Positions 34,888 to 46,314 of a DNA stretch of 64,000 nucleotides are shown here, in pieces. The notes under the pieces were generated by a model, which was not told where the DNA came from, searched no databases, and worked only from the letters and a program-made list of their open reading frames with translations. Made by a program: the position numbers and the translations under genes. The stretch is from Pseudoscleropodium purum (lineage: Eukaryota > Streptophyta > Bryopsida > Hypnales > Brachytheciaceae), in NCBI GenBank assembly GCA_963969395.1, contig OZ017801.1:9801611-9865610 (forward strand), written 5' to 3'. Positions within the stretch are counted from its first letter, which is position 1, and each line of letters opens with the position of its first letter.

Positions 34888-35423
34888 GATCACATAGAAA
34901 AAGAAAATACAACAATATTACTTCTAGATTGAAAGATTATAATATGTGATCTAAAGGCTATTAAAACTATGAAAGTGATTAGAAGTCTTTCAATTTTCTT
35001 TTCACATGTCAATTTTTTTTTAAATGTTCATAAAAAAAAGTATGGGGTTAAAGGGCATATACATGCATAATCCCAACCAATCTACTATTTTTCAAAATCT
35101 ATTCTACAATTTTTTTTAAATGAACCTTTAATGTGATTTTTTGGTCTTAAGATCTAATGTATTTGAAGCTCATTTCCAAGAACCCTCACTATACACTAGA
35201 AAAACAAAATTTGTAATGCAAAACCTTACACAAAATCTTGAATAGAAAAATGATAATCATTTGTTTTCAAAATTGAATTTTTGATGCTAAAACTAGATTT
35301 CAAAAAGATTTTTTCAAAAAAATATAAACTAATAAAAATAATAACTTGGTTAGATTTTATTAAACTTCAAAGTATTGTTGACATCAAAATTTGGTGCATT
35401 GGGCATTTAGGGATTAACCCTTT
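34888..35423 (+). repeat. Dispersed repeat family R3, copy b
   Basis: Collinear with 12255-12780: GATCACATAGAAAAAGAAAA, TTTTCTTTTCACATGTCAA, ATTTGAAGCTCATTTCCAAG, CTTCAAAGTATTGTTGACAT. Confidence 0.65.
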
Positions 35424-36359
35424 TAGGCCCTAGAGTTGTTTTAGTCAAAGGAAAATATAGATAGAATATTTAGTAGATGTGGGGTTCTTGAGGATAGAAG
35501 TATTGAAGTGAAAATAATAATTGTATTAAATTAGATAATGAATGATGTATAGTGGGTGTACAAAAAATTAGGATAATCCAATATTGCTATTGCAAGAATT
35601 TTGAGTTTCTTAACAACATATAGGACATTGTTGAGATCAAAAAATGAAAAATGTGCAAATAAAGGCATATAGGTCTAGCAACCTTATAAAAGATTTACTT
35701 TGGGAACCTTTGGATTTGATAGACATTGCTTTTCATGATTCATACAAAGGAATCAACACTCAAAAATACAAATTCAATATGTGAAAATACATGCTTAACA
35801 AGAGAAACACTTGATATGGGCATATACAAAATCTTTTACTTGAAATTTACACAAGTTTAATTGTGTTTCTTTTGTGATTGATCACCACTTAGGGAGTTAG
35901 GGCAACTACATGTAAAACCATCTGAATAAGCTCTATGGCATAACTAATGTGCTTTAGAATATGAACAACAATTTTGCACATTGGTGAAGGACTAAAAATC
36001 AAAATGCAAGTAATTCTATAATTTTGGAAGCATTGAGAATTAGTTACAAAATTTCAAAGATGCAAGGTGTAGGAGGCTAAAAGTGTCATGTAGGTGATGC
36101 CAAAATCCATTTGATGTACATTAAGAAATGATGCTAGTAGTATTAAAGCATATTATAGAGAAGAAGTTAAAACCAAAAAAAAGGTGTCTCCAATCCACTA
36201 CTTGTAAGATTGCCACCTCTATAGTACTATAAATAGAATCATTCACCATCCAAAATGACTTCCAATTCCACTTTACAATTGTCTTTCTAATGCTCATCAT
36301 TTTGGGTATCCTTTTTTGTTTAGTTTCAATTCAAAAATATAACTAACCTCTAATGGCCC
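35424..36359. other. AT-rich intergenic DNA
   Basis: No feature was recognised in this stretch on either strand. Confidence 0.5.
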
Positions 36360-37640
36360 AACATGTATTTTTTGGTTACACAACAACTTTAGGCAAGTAA
36401 GTATGACTAGAGATTTCTATATTTTTGGCCCAAATTTTAAGAAAAAATAGGAATAGAGAATATCTCTCATACTCACTAAATTTCATGACAATTTGGAAAT
36501 ATGAGTCAAAAGTTATGGCTTGATATGGGTTTTTTTTGTAAATAGGCAGTCTGGGCAAATTTTTTTAAATCATTTTTTTCAAAAACAAAAACTTGAAATC
36601 TGTTTTCTAGAGTTATATATACGTGAAAAGCTTTGAATCATTCCATTTTCATCAATGAGTGCAAAGTTATGAGATTTTTTTATTGCAAATAATTATCGAT
36701 TTTCTACTCTAAAATAAACTTTGAAGTCCTTTATCTTACTCAATTTTCAATATTTTTGGAAAAATAAAATCATAGAGTGTAAATTGTTTATTACAACATT
36801 TCAACCATTGGAATTGGACTTTTTCAATTCCATAATTAAATTCTTAACAATTTAATATTTTGAATCATTTTCTACTATTGTCAACTTACTATTTTTTTCT
36901 ATATGTTGTACAATTTCAAATGATCTAAAATTTCTCAAGCATATGGCCAACTTGTTTAGGAAAAAGAATCCAAAGAAGCACCACTATTTGGACATTTTTT
37001 TTTAATAGAAAAGTGAGCTTGTGGAGTGCAACTACCCTGTTTTTCATAGGGCCAAAAAAATGATTTTAGTGAATTTGAATGCTTATATCTTGCAATCTAC
37101 AGAGTGAAAGTTTCTAAAAATTTTACCACACGTTTTCAAGTCAACATACCGTGCATTGGATCAAATTTATTAGACTCCATATGAAATAATTTCTTTTTTA
37201 GTTTATATTCCTGTAGTTAGCTCAATTTAGGAATTCTAGAAGTTCATTTTATAGGATTTGGAATATTTTATGAATGACCTTTAATAGAATTGAGAATATT
37301 CTATGACCTTTAGTAGTTTCACAATTTTATTGGTACTTAGAGCTTTATTGAAAGCTACAGCTTTACCCAATACTCAAGGTTTTGGCTTCATAGTTTCTTT
37401 GAAGATTAAGATTTTTTATTAATATTTTTTCCACTAATTATGCTACATTATAATTTTTGACAATTTCATTAGATGCTATATTTATTTATATTTTGAATTA
37501 ATTTTTAACAAATGTGATCCTAATGTAGGGTAATACAAGATCCTACAATTATATGTGTCAAAAAAAAATTTCAAAATTTTTGGACTTATACTCAAAATGG
37601 CAATTCTTGAGTGTTTTTTAGTAAAAACATAGTCATAGAA
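36360..37640 (+). repeat. Repeat R2, third copy, interrupted by another MITE
   Basis: Collinear with the R2 copy at 30571-32112: GTTATATATACGTGAAAAGC, TTTCTACTCTAAAATAAACT, AGTCCTTTATCTTACTCAAT, TTGAATGCTTATATCTTGCA. It is uninterrupted where the second copy holds its MITE, but is itself broken at 37149-37530. Confidence 0.75.
37149..37530. mobile_element. TA-flanked MITE inside the third R2 copy (382 bp)
   Basis: Left end CCGTGCATTGGATCAAATTT and right end (reverse complement) CCCTACATTAGGATCACATT are imperfect inverted repeats of about 24 bp. TA stands on each side (37147-37148 and 37531-37532). The second R2 copy is the empty site (ACCATAC joined to TACAAGATC). No coding capacity. A mariner-type MITE of a different family from the one at 30754. 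Confidence 0.7.
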
Positions 37641-38357
37641 TTTTAGAAATTAATATGTAAGAGGGATTGATTTTGGATGTAATTACTTATATAGAGGTAA
37701 TTGATACCAACATCTACAACAAAAGATGGAAAACAAATCAAAGTATATGAAACTGATAAAAATATTGCTATACATAGTATTATATATTGTATTTCTCTAT
37801 GGTGACTTTCTTTCCAAAAAGGCCTATCCACCTATGACATCTATATGTTATCTTCCTCCAAATGCCAATGTTATTTAAGCACTAATAAAAAAACCATGTC
37901 AAAGAAATCAAATTTTAGATGACATTTGTATAATTCTTTGTGACATGAAAGTGTTATATTCAATACAAATTCAAATTTTGAAATGAATTTGATGTTTTCA
38001 TGTTATAAAGAATGCAAATTTCATCTAGGATGTGTTTTCTACAATATAATTTTCTACTAATGAAGGTGCAAAAGCTGGGACACATCTTTTACAATTCTTT
38101 CTATATGTATTATATGGAGATTGATAGACAAATCCGTGTATATACACAAATAAATGTTGTATGCAATTGTGTTTTCCAAATTTGATTGCTCAAATTCATT
38201 CTTTCTCTAGTGACTTACTAACCTCCATTTTTTAACTCATTCTCAATTCTTTTCACATTGTAAGTTATTTCTTTTCTCTAAAATGTGGAAATTACTTTGT
38301 GGTTCCTTGGGACCAAATGGGTTTAGGATTAAAACTTGAATTTTTCCACTCAAACTC
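37641..38357. other. AT-rich intergenic DNA
   Basis: Nothing was recognised. Composition changes to more GC-rich at about 38350, where the promoter of the next gene begins. Confidence 0.5.
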
Positions 38358-39837
38358 TTAAACCTCTCCCACATCCGAAAATAAAGTGACCACGTGTCAC
38401 CCACCAATTGAGTCTCGTAAAGAATCCGACGTGGCAAAGCTCTCCTTCGTGTGAATGGCAGGAACATGCGAACACCGGAAATCATTTGGGAACTTTATTT
38501 GAGAACTCCGTTTGGGAACTTCCTCTCGCACCTTCAGTTGCTATTGTATTAGGTCTCCATTCCCCGTTCCGAAGTTTCTCTGCGGGGCGAGCGACGGTTT
38601 GTTGTAAGCGTCGAATTCCCTTCTTTACACCTTCATGCCTTTGTTTTCTTTCCTGTATTTTTTGACTTACTTTCTGTTCATTGTGGATGCCGGTGGTGGC
38701 TGCGGTGGAATGTGCGGAGAATTCTCGCTGGGGTGGAAGTGTTTTATGAATTTGGAGTTTAGGTCATGCGTTGGACTTGTAGTACGATAGTTTCTGTAAT
38801 TATTTTGCAATGTGGTGGTGAGGTGATCACATCTATTTACGTTATTCAAGTATTGCCACTGCTTTACGAACATTAGTCTGGTGTTCAAGAATGCTTTTAA
38901 AATTCTTCTCTTCCACTTCTCCGTTTCGTATCCTCTCTTCCCATAATTTTCATTTCCGTCATTTCTCAATATCTCTCGTCTTCTTTTGATCTCAGGGTTT
39001 TCTGTTATGTTTTATATTTTCTGACTGCTATACAGACAGAAATATACAAATGCTTACATTGTTGAGTTTCAGAAAGAGCAGGGCTATGCTACTCAACTTT
39101 CTGTGTCCTCAACAATTATAATAGCAATTATAAGGCAAGTCAAGAGAATGGGGGCGAGGGGGGTTTTTTGGATGGGGATGTTGGAAATCAATAACTATGG
39201 ATTTTTTGAATCTCTTAACTACAGTTTTTTTCTTTGTTACACATTAGAACGAAATTTGATGTGAGTGATTCAGCTACTCTGTCTTTTTTTGCATCTTTAG
39301 TCAACCTGTTGTGCCTGTTATTTAATGGTTTGGGATTTACTGCTGGATAGAGGCTTCCTTTGAGATGCCATTTCTTTGATAGTTTTGTTAGCACCGCTCT
39401 ACATTTGAATATGATACTCTCCCTGTATGCAGTGTTTTGGTCTGCTTCTTTATAGCGTTGTGGAAGTGAAATCGTTTATTCCTTTCTGGTTCCTTCTGCT
39501 GTAAAGTGACTTTTAATTTGTCCTTCTTGCGTTTAATTAGGTCAGAGTTTCTTGCTCTTCTTTTCTTCCCTTCGTTTTTGATTTCTTAGTTTTCATCGTC
39601 GCTGCAAGGTTCCTCTCTATTATAATGAGAAATGAATGCCGTTGGTGACGGGCTCTTTTTTTCGTCACGTTTATTAAAATTTCATCTCATTGCCCGTCAC
39701 GATCGTTGTCAAGTTCCTCATTTAGGTTATGAAATCATTCCTCTGTGACCATCCAAATGATGTATTGCTTGTCTCAAATCCACTGCAGATACGACACTAC
39801 CTTGGGAACGAGACACGAACCGCAGAAGTCACTTACA
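38358..39837 (+). promoter_or_regulatory. Promoter and probable 5' leader of the 64-aa protein gene
   Basis: 38358-38445 is the block shared with 13741-13835. Here it includes a G-box (CACGTG at about 38390) and a second ACGTGGCA core at about 38430, the arrangement seen in light- or ABA-responsive plant promoters. A GC-richer first exon probably lies in 38450-38700. The last leader intron plausibly ends at the acceptor CCACTGCAG (ending about 39789), 49 bp before the ATG. Donor not identified with confidence. Confidence 0.4.
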
Positions 39838-40032
39838 ATGGTGAGGACATACACTTTTGCCGCGATGGTGGCTGTGACTTATGGCTTGATCACGAGTGGT
39901 GATCACCTCTTTCGTTGGATGGCAGAACGTCAAGAGAGCAAGATTGAGCAGATCAAACTAGACAGGCAAGCAACGAGGATGAGACGAGATCTGCTACAAG
40001 AACTGGATGAAAAGAATGCTGCTGCATCATAG
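39838..40032 (+). CDS. Small single-pass membrane protein, 64 aa, function unknown
   Basis: I do not recognise this family. The product starts at ATG 39838, directly after a good acceptor. It has one N-terminal hydrophobic segment (about residues 4-21, FAAMVAVTYGLITSG) followed by a highly charged helix (about 25-60: KIEQIKLDRQATRMRRDLLQ) that looks amphipathic or coiled-coil. That shape suits a small organelle or ER membrane subunit, which is inference only. The upstream in-frame extension (from 39757) would cross the acceptor and is less likely. Support comes from a promoter-like region and composition unlike the surrounding AT-rich DNA. Confidence 0.6.
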   Translation: MVRTYTFAAMVAVTYGLITSGDHLFRWMAERQESKIEQIKLDRQATRMRRDLLQELDEKNAAAS

Positions 40033-41593
40033 TACAGTATCCAATTTGTTTCAACAGCATCTTCTTAGGGACAGATGAGTTGACGAGCAGCCCCCGGGAT
40101 GCAGTCAGCTTCTGGCCTTCACAAATAATGTACAGCATCTGATGTATGGAGCAAAGATGTGGTTGACCTACAGACGGAAGAAAATTGTTTATGCACTTTC
40201 TTATATAATCCAGGCATGTTGAACTATTTTGAAGAACGACCACACAACTCTATAAGCTTCAGGTGCAGACCGTGTCTTGTGTTGTTCTTATATATAATGT
40301 AATGGTTCTCACATGGTATGATTGAAAACTGTGTTGATATGTGTCTGCTTTTGAATGCCGTAGTGCTCGAATTTGAATAGTATCAGACCACTATAGCATG
40401 TGGAATTCTTCTAAAACGCTAGTTATATTTTTGTTGCCAGTAAGCGGAAGCGCGGAGCTACTGAAGTCCTATTTTCTACTTAGCAATCTACACTGCTTGC
40501 GTTGCAGATCGTGAGATGCCTATCTGTGGGTACACCAGCAAAGACGTCAACTTGGTATTGTTTATATTTGACATAACATTAGAATTCTGGGTATGTTGTA
40601 CGCAGTTATCTCTGGAAACTGTTTTGCATGCCTGCTGGACTGTCTTCTTGTAGTCTTTCTGTATAATGGATCATCTAAACGAGACTGGTAGTAATAATGG
40701 TTCATTGCTGTGTTATTGATAATTTCTAAAGGATTATTGGTTGCAGAATATCATTTATTAATTCATTAGTCATGCACTTGTATCAATATCAGCTTCTCGC
40801 GACGATTCCGTTAGGCCACCACACTGCAAGGCGCCATTCTAACGGAATTGCATTAACGGATTCCAAATCTGGTGCATTTTGATTGACATTTCAAATCGAA
40901 CTTGGCCTTCCCTTGAGCATCTCTCCATGGCATTTACCAGGTTCAACGTATGACACCGCGCCAGTTGGATACTCTGGCTAGGGACATCCGGCCCATTCTG
41001 TCGGACTATGATCCGCCACCGCCGGGGTCCACCAGCCCCTGATGGTGACAGGCTGAATGAGGGAGGCCTCCATACCAATCTTGTAGTTGCGTCAGTTTTC
41101 TTACTTCTCCGTCACTGTGCCTCTCAAAATGTTCTGGAGAATTCAGTGCCCATCTGGCGGAGTCCGTCGTCCAATGGCTTGTGTCCTGTTTACCGACGGA
41201 CTTGACTTGGGGGACTCTCACCATGCATACTTGCCTGAGTGATCGATTTCACCACAAAGCGCCCACCATACTTATGGTGGAGAATTTGTTGTGTGCCTGT
41301 GCCTGCGTTTGGGTTTGGAGCTTTGATCGTATGGGGTTGTGATCGAACCTCCTCTGCTGTGAACTTTGTAGTAAGTGTGCAATGCTGTGGTGGTCGGTGA
41401 ATGTTGGGGGGAGTTAGTACTCGAGGTGATACCGTGGTTGCATGAGCCTTTAAGGGTGGTTTAAATTTGGGTAGTTCTTTCCCGAGTGTTACTGTTGTGC
41501 TTTTTGACTTGCTACGATATATTGCAAGTGCTGTTGAGGGTTTAAGAAAGGGATAGATTGCAATTCCTGGTGTAGGTTTCAGAAACTGCCACG
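40033..41593 (+). other. 3' flank of the 64-aa gene and leader of the next gene
   Basis: The transcript end of the upstream gene probably lies near 40290-40400. At 40950 a 30-codon ATG frame (MTPRQLDTLARDIRPILSDY, then Pro-rich) lies just upstream of the next gene and follows an overlapping ATG...TGA mini-frame. It may be an upstream ORF in the leader of the 41594 gene. An acceptor GGTTTCAG ends at 41581, 12 bp before that ATG, so the leader is probably spliced. Confidence 0.35.
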
Positions 41594-42208
41594 ATGATGA
41601 GAGGGTACGACGCACTGCGCGGAGGCTACGGACCACCGCGAGATCCTCGAGAGTACAACTATCGGTATTACCAAACGCAAGGGCCATCACCGTGGATCCC
41701 CGCAACAATTCTGGGTGTGATCGTGCTCATCACGGCCATGCCATACATGAGAACCCCAGATGCCACCACGGCATACTACACCGCAGTGCGACCCTCTTCA
41801 AGGTTCCCAGGAGCCGTGCTGTGGATTCCCGTTCTGGGCGTCATCGCTCTCCAGTTCTTTGGGGATCCATTGTACCACGGATATGGCCAGGCTTATGGGC
41901 GACACGGAATGAGAGCCCCAGGCATGTTTGGCTACCCGAGTGGCGCCTTTGGGGGAGTGATCGATCGCAGAGGTCCTTGGGGCGCATCATGGTGGCCGTG
42001 GGCTTCGTCTTCGTCTCCGATGTGGAATCCTTACAACCGGTATTATAACATCCACCAGCAGAGGGGAGTGATGTCGAGTTTCATGGATTACGGAGGGCAC
42101 TGGCTTCTCATCTTCCTGGGAGTTGCAGTGTTCACGCTTGTCAGTGCCAGTTCTGTTTCTTCCACTCCCGTTTCTCTCGCTCCTCGCTGGCGGAGGTGGT
42201 TCTTTTGA
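41594..42208 (+). CDS. Multi-pass membrane protein, 204 aa, function unknown
   Basis: I do not recognise the family. It is a single coding exon. The N-terminus is Gly/Tyr/Arg/Pro-rich (RGGYGPPRDPREYNYRYYQT), followed by a hydrophobic segment at about 33-51 (IPATILGVIVLITAMPYM), a second at about 73-90 (AVLWIPVLGVIALQFFG), a Gly/Trp/Tyr-rich loop (about 91-165) and a third hydrophobic segment at about 168-185 (LLIFLGVAVFTLVSASS). The C-terminus is basic (APRWRRWFF). No signal peptide is obvious. The start is the first of two adjacent ATGs, 12 bp after a splice acceptor. GC content and codon choice contrast with the flanking AT-rich DNA, supporting a real gene. Confidence 0.7.
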   Translation: MMRGYDALRGGYGPPRDPREYNYRYYQTQGPSPWIPATILGVIVLITAMPYMRTPDATTAYYTAVRPSSRFPGAVLWIPVLGVIALQFFGDPLYHGYGQAYGRHGMRAPGMFGYPSGAFGGVIDRRGPWGASWWPWASSSSPMWNPYNRYYNIHQQRGVMSSFMDYGGHWLLIFLGVAVFTLVSASSVSSTPVSLAPRWRRWFF

Positions 42209-42894
42209 AGCGCCAGTCACACAACTGGGTTGAACACAGAGCTGGCAGAGTACTTAGGTAACTACGAGTCTCCTGAGAATAGTTAGATCTTTCAAGATAT
42301 TTTCTCTCAACATAGTAGTTAAATTCTTGGACTGGCGGTACCCCCCTTCTTCACAAACGCTAGGTAGGCCTTGGTGTTGAAAGTGGAGAATCAAACTGAT
42401 GAGTCACACAGGGACCTGGACAGCAATGTTGTCTCCCCAATTCACAAAAATATGTTTAACCTGCTCCTTAACTGCCAATCCAAGTTGATAGTCGGGTGTG
42501 GCCAAGGCATGAGAATCATGTCGCTGCGGTTGCCGTTGCTCACCCAATTCGCCAAGTCTCCAGAGTTTGCCTTTGGGAGAGAACAGTAATCACTTTCTGG
42601 ATTTCTTGACAATCCAATGTAGACCGGTCATCCTTGTGATGGATCTCTCAATTCAGATGCTTGTACATAAGCTTAAACAAGTGTGGTTGAAGCATCTGCT
42701 GGCTCTTTTGTGTGGGAAATCATAACTTTTAGAAGAAGGATTAAGTGTGTTACCTAATGGAATCACAAACGGTCTAGCCTTGGAGTGGTAAGTCGGTAAT
42801 CGGACATAACCCTCTCCTGCAAACCGACCGTCAAATCTTGGAGATCTTATAGGGTCTTTGGAAAAGTGAATCAGGGACAGGATTATGACTCGAA
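42209..42894 (+). other. 3' flank of the membrane-protein gene
   Basis: No coding sequence was recognised. The 3' UTR is probably contained in the first few hundred bases; no clear polyadenylation signal was chosen. Confidence 0.4.
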
Positions 42895-43248
42895 GGGGCA
42901 CTTCACACATGGGCTGACCAAGTTAAGAGGTCGTGGGAGTTCATGGCCAAACTTTGGGCGAAAGTCCAAAGAAATGGGCAATAAATGGCAATAAATGGTA
43001 AAATTCGATGGACTCTTGATTAGATTTTGGGTCTCCACAAAGTGGTGACCCAAACTTTGGTCGAGAGTCTGTCGCAAAGCCATTGCCACATAGGAGCTTG
43101 AATTTCCATGTAGGCAATTTGGAGGGTGATGGACTTTGGATTGTGCCGCCTTGTGTGAAGGGTTGAGAGGCCAAAGTTGGGGTTTTCTAAAATCTGATTG
43201 GTGGAGGCCGACGGACTCTTGACCTTTGGCCCATGTGTGAAACGGCCC
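42895..43248. mobile_element. MITE with long inverted ends (about 354 bp)
   Basis: The left end GGGCACTTCACACATGGGC and the right end (reverse complement) GGGCCGTTTCACACATGGGC form inverted repeats of about 20 bp. Similarity continues inward through an AAGAG/GACTCTTGA motif that recurs several times inside, like subterminal repeats. The GGGCC-type ends suggest PIF/Harbinger or hAT, but the flanking bases (AAG left, TAA right) do not give a clean target duplication, so the superfamily is open. Confidence 0.65.
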
Positions 43249-46200
43249 TAAGCCTCCTTCCCTCTTTCAATTGTCCTATGCCATGTGGCAATGAAAGTGA
43301 CAGAAGAAGGTTGTGCAGCTCACTACCTTTACAATGTCATTTTGCTAATGACTTAGTTGTGGCTATTGATGTGGTGAGACTATTTTCTTAGGCACTTGTT
43401 AAATGCACCACATTTTGTTATATTAGGTCTCTTGTATAATGAGGCTTTTTGTATTTATAAAGGCTCTTAACAAAATATGGTATATTCATTCTCCTTAGAT
43501 ATCACTTACATCAAAGTTGTTAAAATGTTTAGTTGGTAGCAATAGTCATGGGCATATTTCATCACAATGCACTATGTATAAAATTAATCCATTCATTCAC
43601 ATTCAAGAAATTGACTACCATTTTCATATTCTATGCTCCAAGTATCTTTCAATTCTTTAAGTTGTGAAGAGTGTCCTTGAAAGTTATGTACTCATAGGTA
43701 ACAACTCCCATATGATAAGTCTATGACTCTTAATTATATTTATTATTAATCTTAAAATATTGTGATTTCTTATTAATAGTGATTGATATTAGGGAAAGAG
43801 ATTTCTAGAGATTTCAAAAGATATGCAACTTACAAAAATAGATAAATATGATATCATTACATTATTCTAAAATTAGACTCATATACCAATAATAATCCTT
43901 CCATCTCTAAATGATTGCCCATAATTTTGTTAATATTTTTTTGAGACAATTTCATTGACAATATTGTGAAAAACATAATTAAGAAAGGTTCCAAATTTTA
44001 TATTATTAGATACAATGAAGAACATCGTATGTTTTCTTTGCATATTTTTGTTGTAACCTAAATAAAATTTTCCACAAGGAAGTTTCTATATGACCTACTC
44101 AAAAGAACCTTAAAAAACATGACATTAAAAGTGGGCAATCATTTTGGGACATACGTAGTAAGAAAACTTACCAATATTGAGATGAGAGGGATAAAATGTG
44201 TAATTATTCATCCAATTACTAATACAAGCATGGCAAGGATACAAACATGTTGACTCTTCATTAGACATTGCATCATAGACTTAGAGCATTGTCTCAAAAG
44301 CTCCACATATTTCAAATGTTGACTTTTACCTACTTTAATCATTTGCCTTCACAATGAGTTGGTATTTGAAGTATAAATTTTAGATTTTTACAAATTGCTC
44401 ATGTGACAATAAGTGCAAGACGAAGGCATTTGTTTATGCTATTTCTAAGTATTTTTTACTAATTTTTTCCATTATTTGGTTTACTAAAATAAAAAAATTT
44501 GGTTAATCTATGGCCTAGGCTCAAATGAAATTGGTGAATTGCATTCCAATAAACATTGGAAACTTCAATATTCCTCCTATAAACTAATAAAATAACTCAC
44601 CAAACAAACAATCCATTGTACTAGATTAGCATTTCAAACAAGCCTAATAGATATTACAATAGTAACAACAACAAACCAAAAATAATATATAAACACCATA
44701 CAAGTTACCATTCCTAAACACACATGTACTAATATATTTCTACAAACATATAGTTACACATAGAAAATCCTATTAAAAGTCACAAATAAATTAAACCAAA
44801 CTTCAACTAAAATAGAACCACTAATTGTCTACATATATAATATACAACATATTTATTAATTACATCTTTCTACTCTTTGAATTTAAGAATCTCCTTAAAA
44901 ATACCATTATACAACATCTAAACATCACAATCAAATGCATATACACAAAAATCACCTTTTGTACTTCAAAATACAAAAGTCACCCCTTCATCCCTATAGG
45001 ACAAAGTTCAAAAATCCACAAGCATATCGATCTAGATAGTGCACCCCAATTTCATCGTGCCCTCAATATGGACTTATAGAGAAATTAGTATACTAAAAAA
45101 TAACACAGATAACTATTATACAAATAGATTGTTCATACCAATTGCCTCTAATGGTAGAGGTGATATAATATAATATGAAAATAAAAATAAAAAAAGGTGA
45201 TTGCAATAAAGAATGGTCTTTTTTCCTATTACATTTAGAGTGATAGATTTATCATCTACTACAACTTTTGAACCCAATGAATATGAAATTTTTATTGGAG
45301 ATGTATATCTTAATTGTATTTATATTCCTTATTTAAAAAATGTAAAAAAATCACCTTATTTTTAAAAGTCAAGTTTGCTAATTTATCACACTTTGAGGTT
45401 TAGGGGATTTTAGTATTGGGGAGTAGCCAAAGTTAATGATCTAGAGTCAAAAAAATTTTGGTCCAGGTGGACATGTTTTTACCAAGGGGCATCTAAAAAT
45501 ATATTATTTTATGTCTTCCATGTTTGTGCAAATAGGGCTTCCTAGCATGTACACTTTTGAACATTGAAGATGGTTTCAAGATCGTTCTTTTGGTAAAATT
45601 TCATCACCATCAAGTCTTTACAAATTATCAATTTTTAGTTTTGTTGTAAATTTTTTTCTATAGTTTACAAATTAAAATGTCAAAGTGTCTATTTTCTTAA
45701 AAAATTTGTCATCATAATTAATAAAATAACTTTTGACCTACATTTTGTAGGTCTCAAGTTTTGGTGATATGTTATTTTTAGTGTTATACTAATTATTCAT
45801 TTTTAAAATATTCTTTTTTTCAAAAGGTTATAGTACAACCAATACAAACCCAAAAGCTACAATAAAATTATTGTTTTTTTTGCAACCATCAAATAATAGA
45901 ACAACCTTAGACTACTTGAACTCCAAAACAACATTGAATCCACCTATATATTGATAGACATTCTTAACTCTCTCTACCTAATAAACATACAAACTAGACA
46001 TCCTATACTTCAAAATTTCCACCAAAAAACTAACCATTATAAAAATAACCAAATTTCTACAACATCAAAAGTACTCACTTGTACTTCCATAAAGTACACA
46101 CTCATAAAAACACACAAGGAAAGAAGAAGCTAACAAACTAGCTAAAGACAAGAAAAAAAAAAAGACAATGAAAGATTCAAAAAATAGCATGGATTTCAAA

Positions 46201-46314
46201 ATGAGCACACAAGTCCATATTGGTATTGGTTATTAGTTACTAATCTAGAGTCTATGACTTAGAATCTACTTCCAAAAGGAGGCAACAAAAGTAGACCTCA
46301 CTTTTCATGTCCTT
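43249..46314. other. AT-rich intergenic DNA
   Basis: No gene. It contains a reverse copy of repeat R5 at about 45385-45480. The longest frames are AT-rich and low in complexity. Confidence 0.6.
45385..45480 (-). repeat. Dispersed repeat family R5, copy b (reverse)
   Basis: The reverse complement gives ATCATTAACTTTGGCTACTC, CCAATACTAAAATCCCCTAA, CAAAGTGTGATAAATTAGC, aligning with 26385-26500. Confidence 0.5.
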
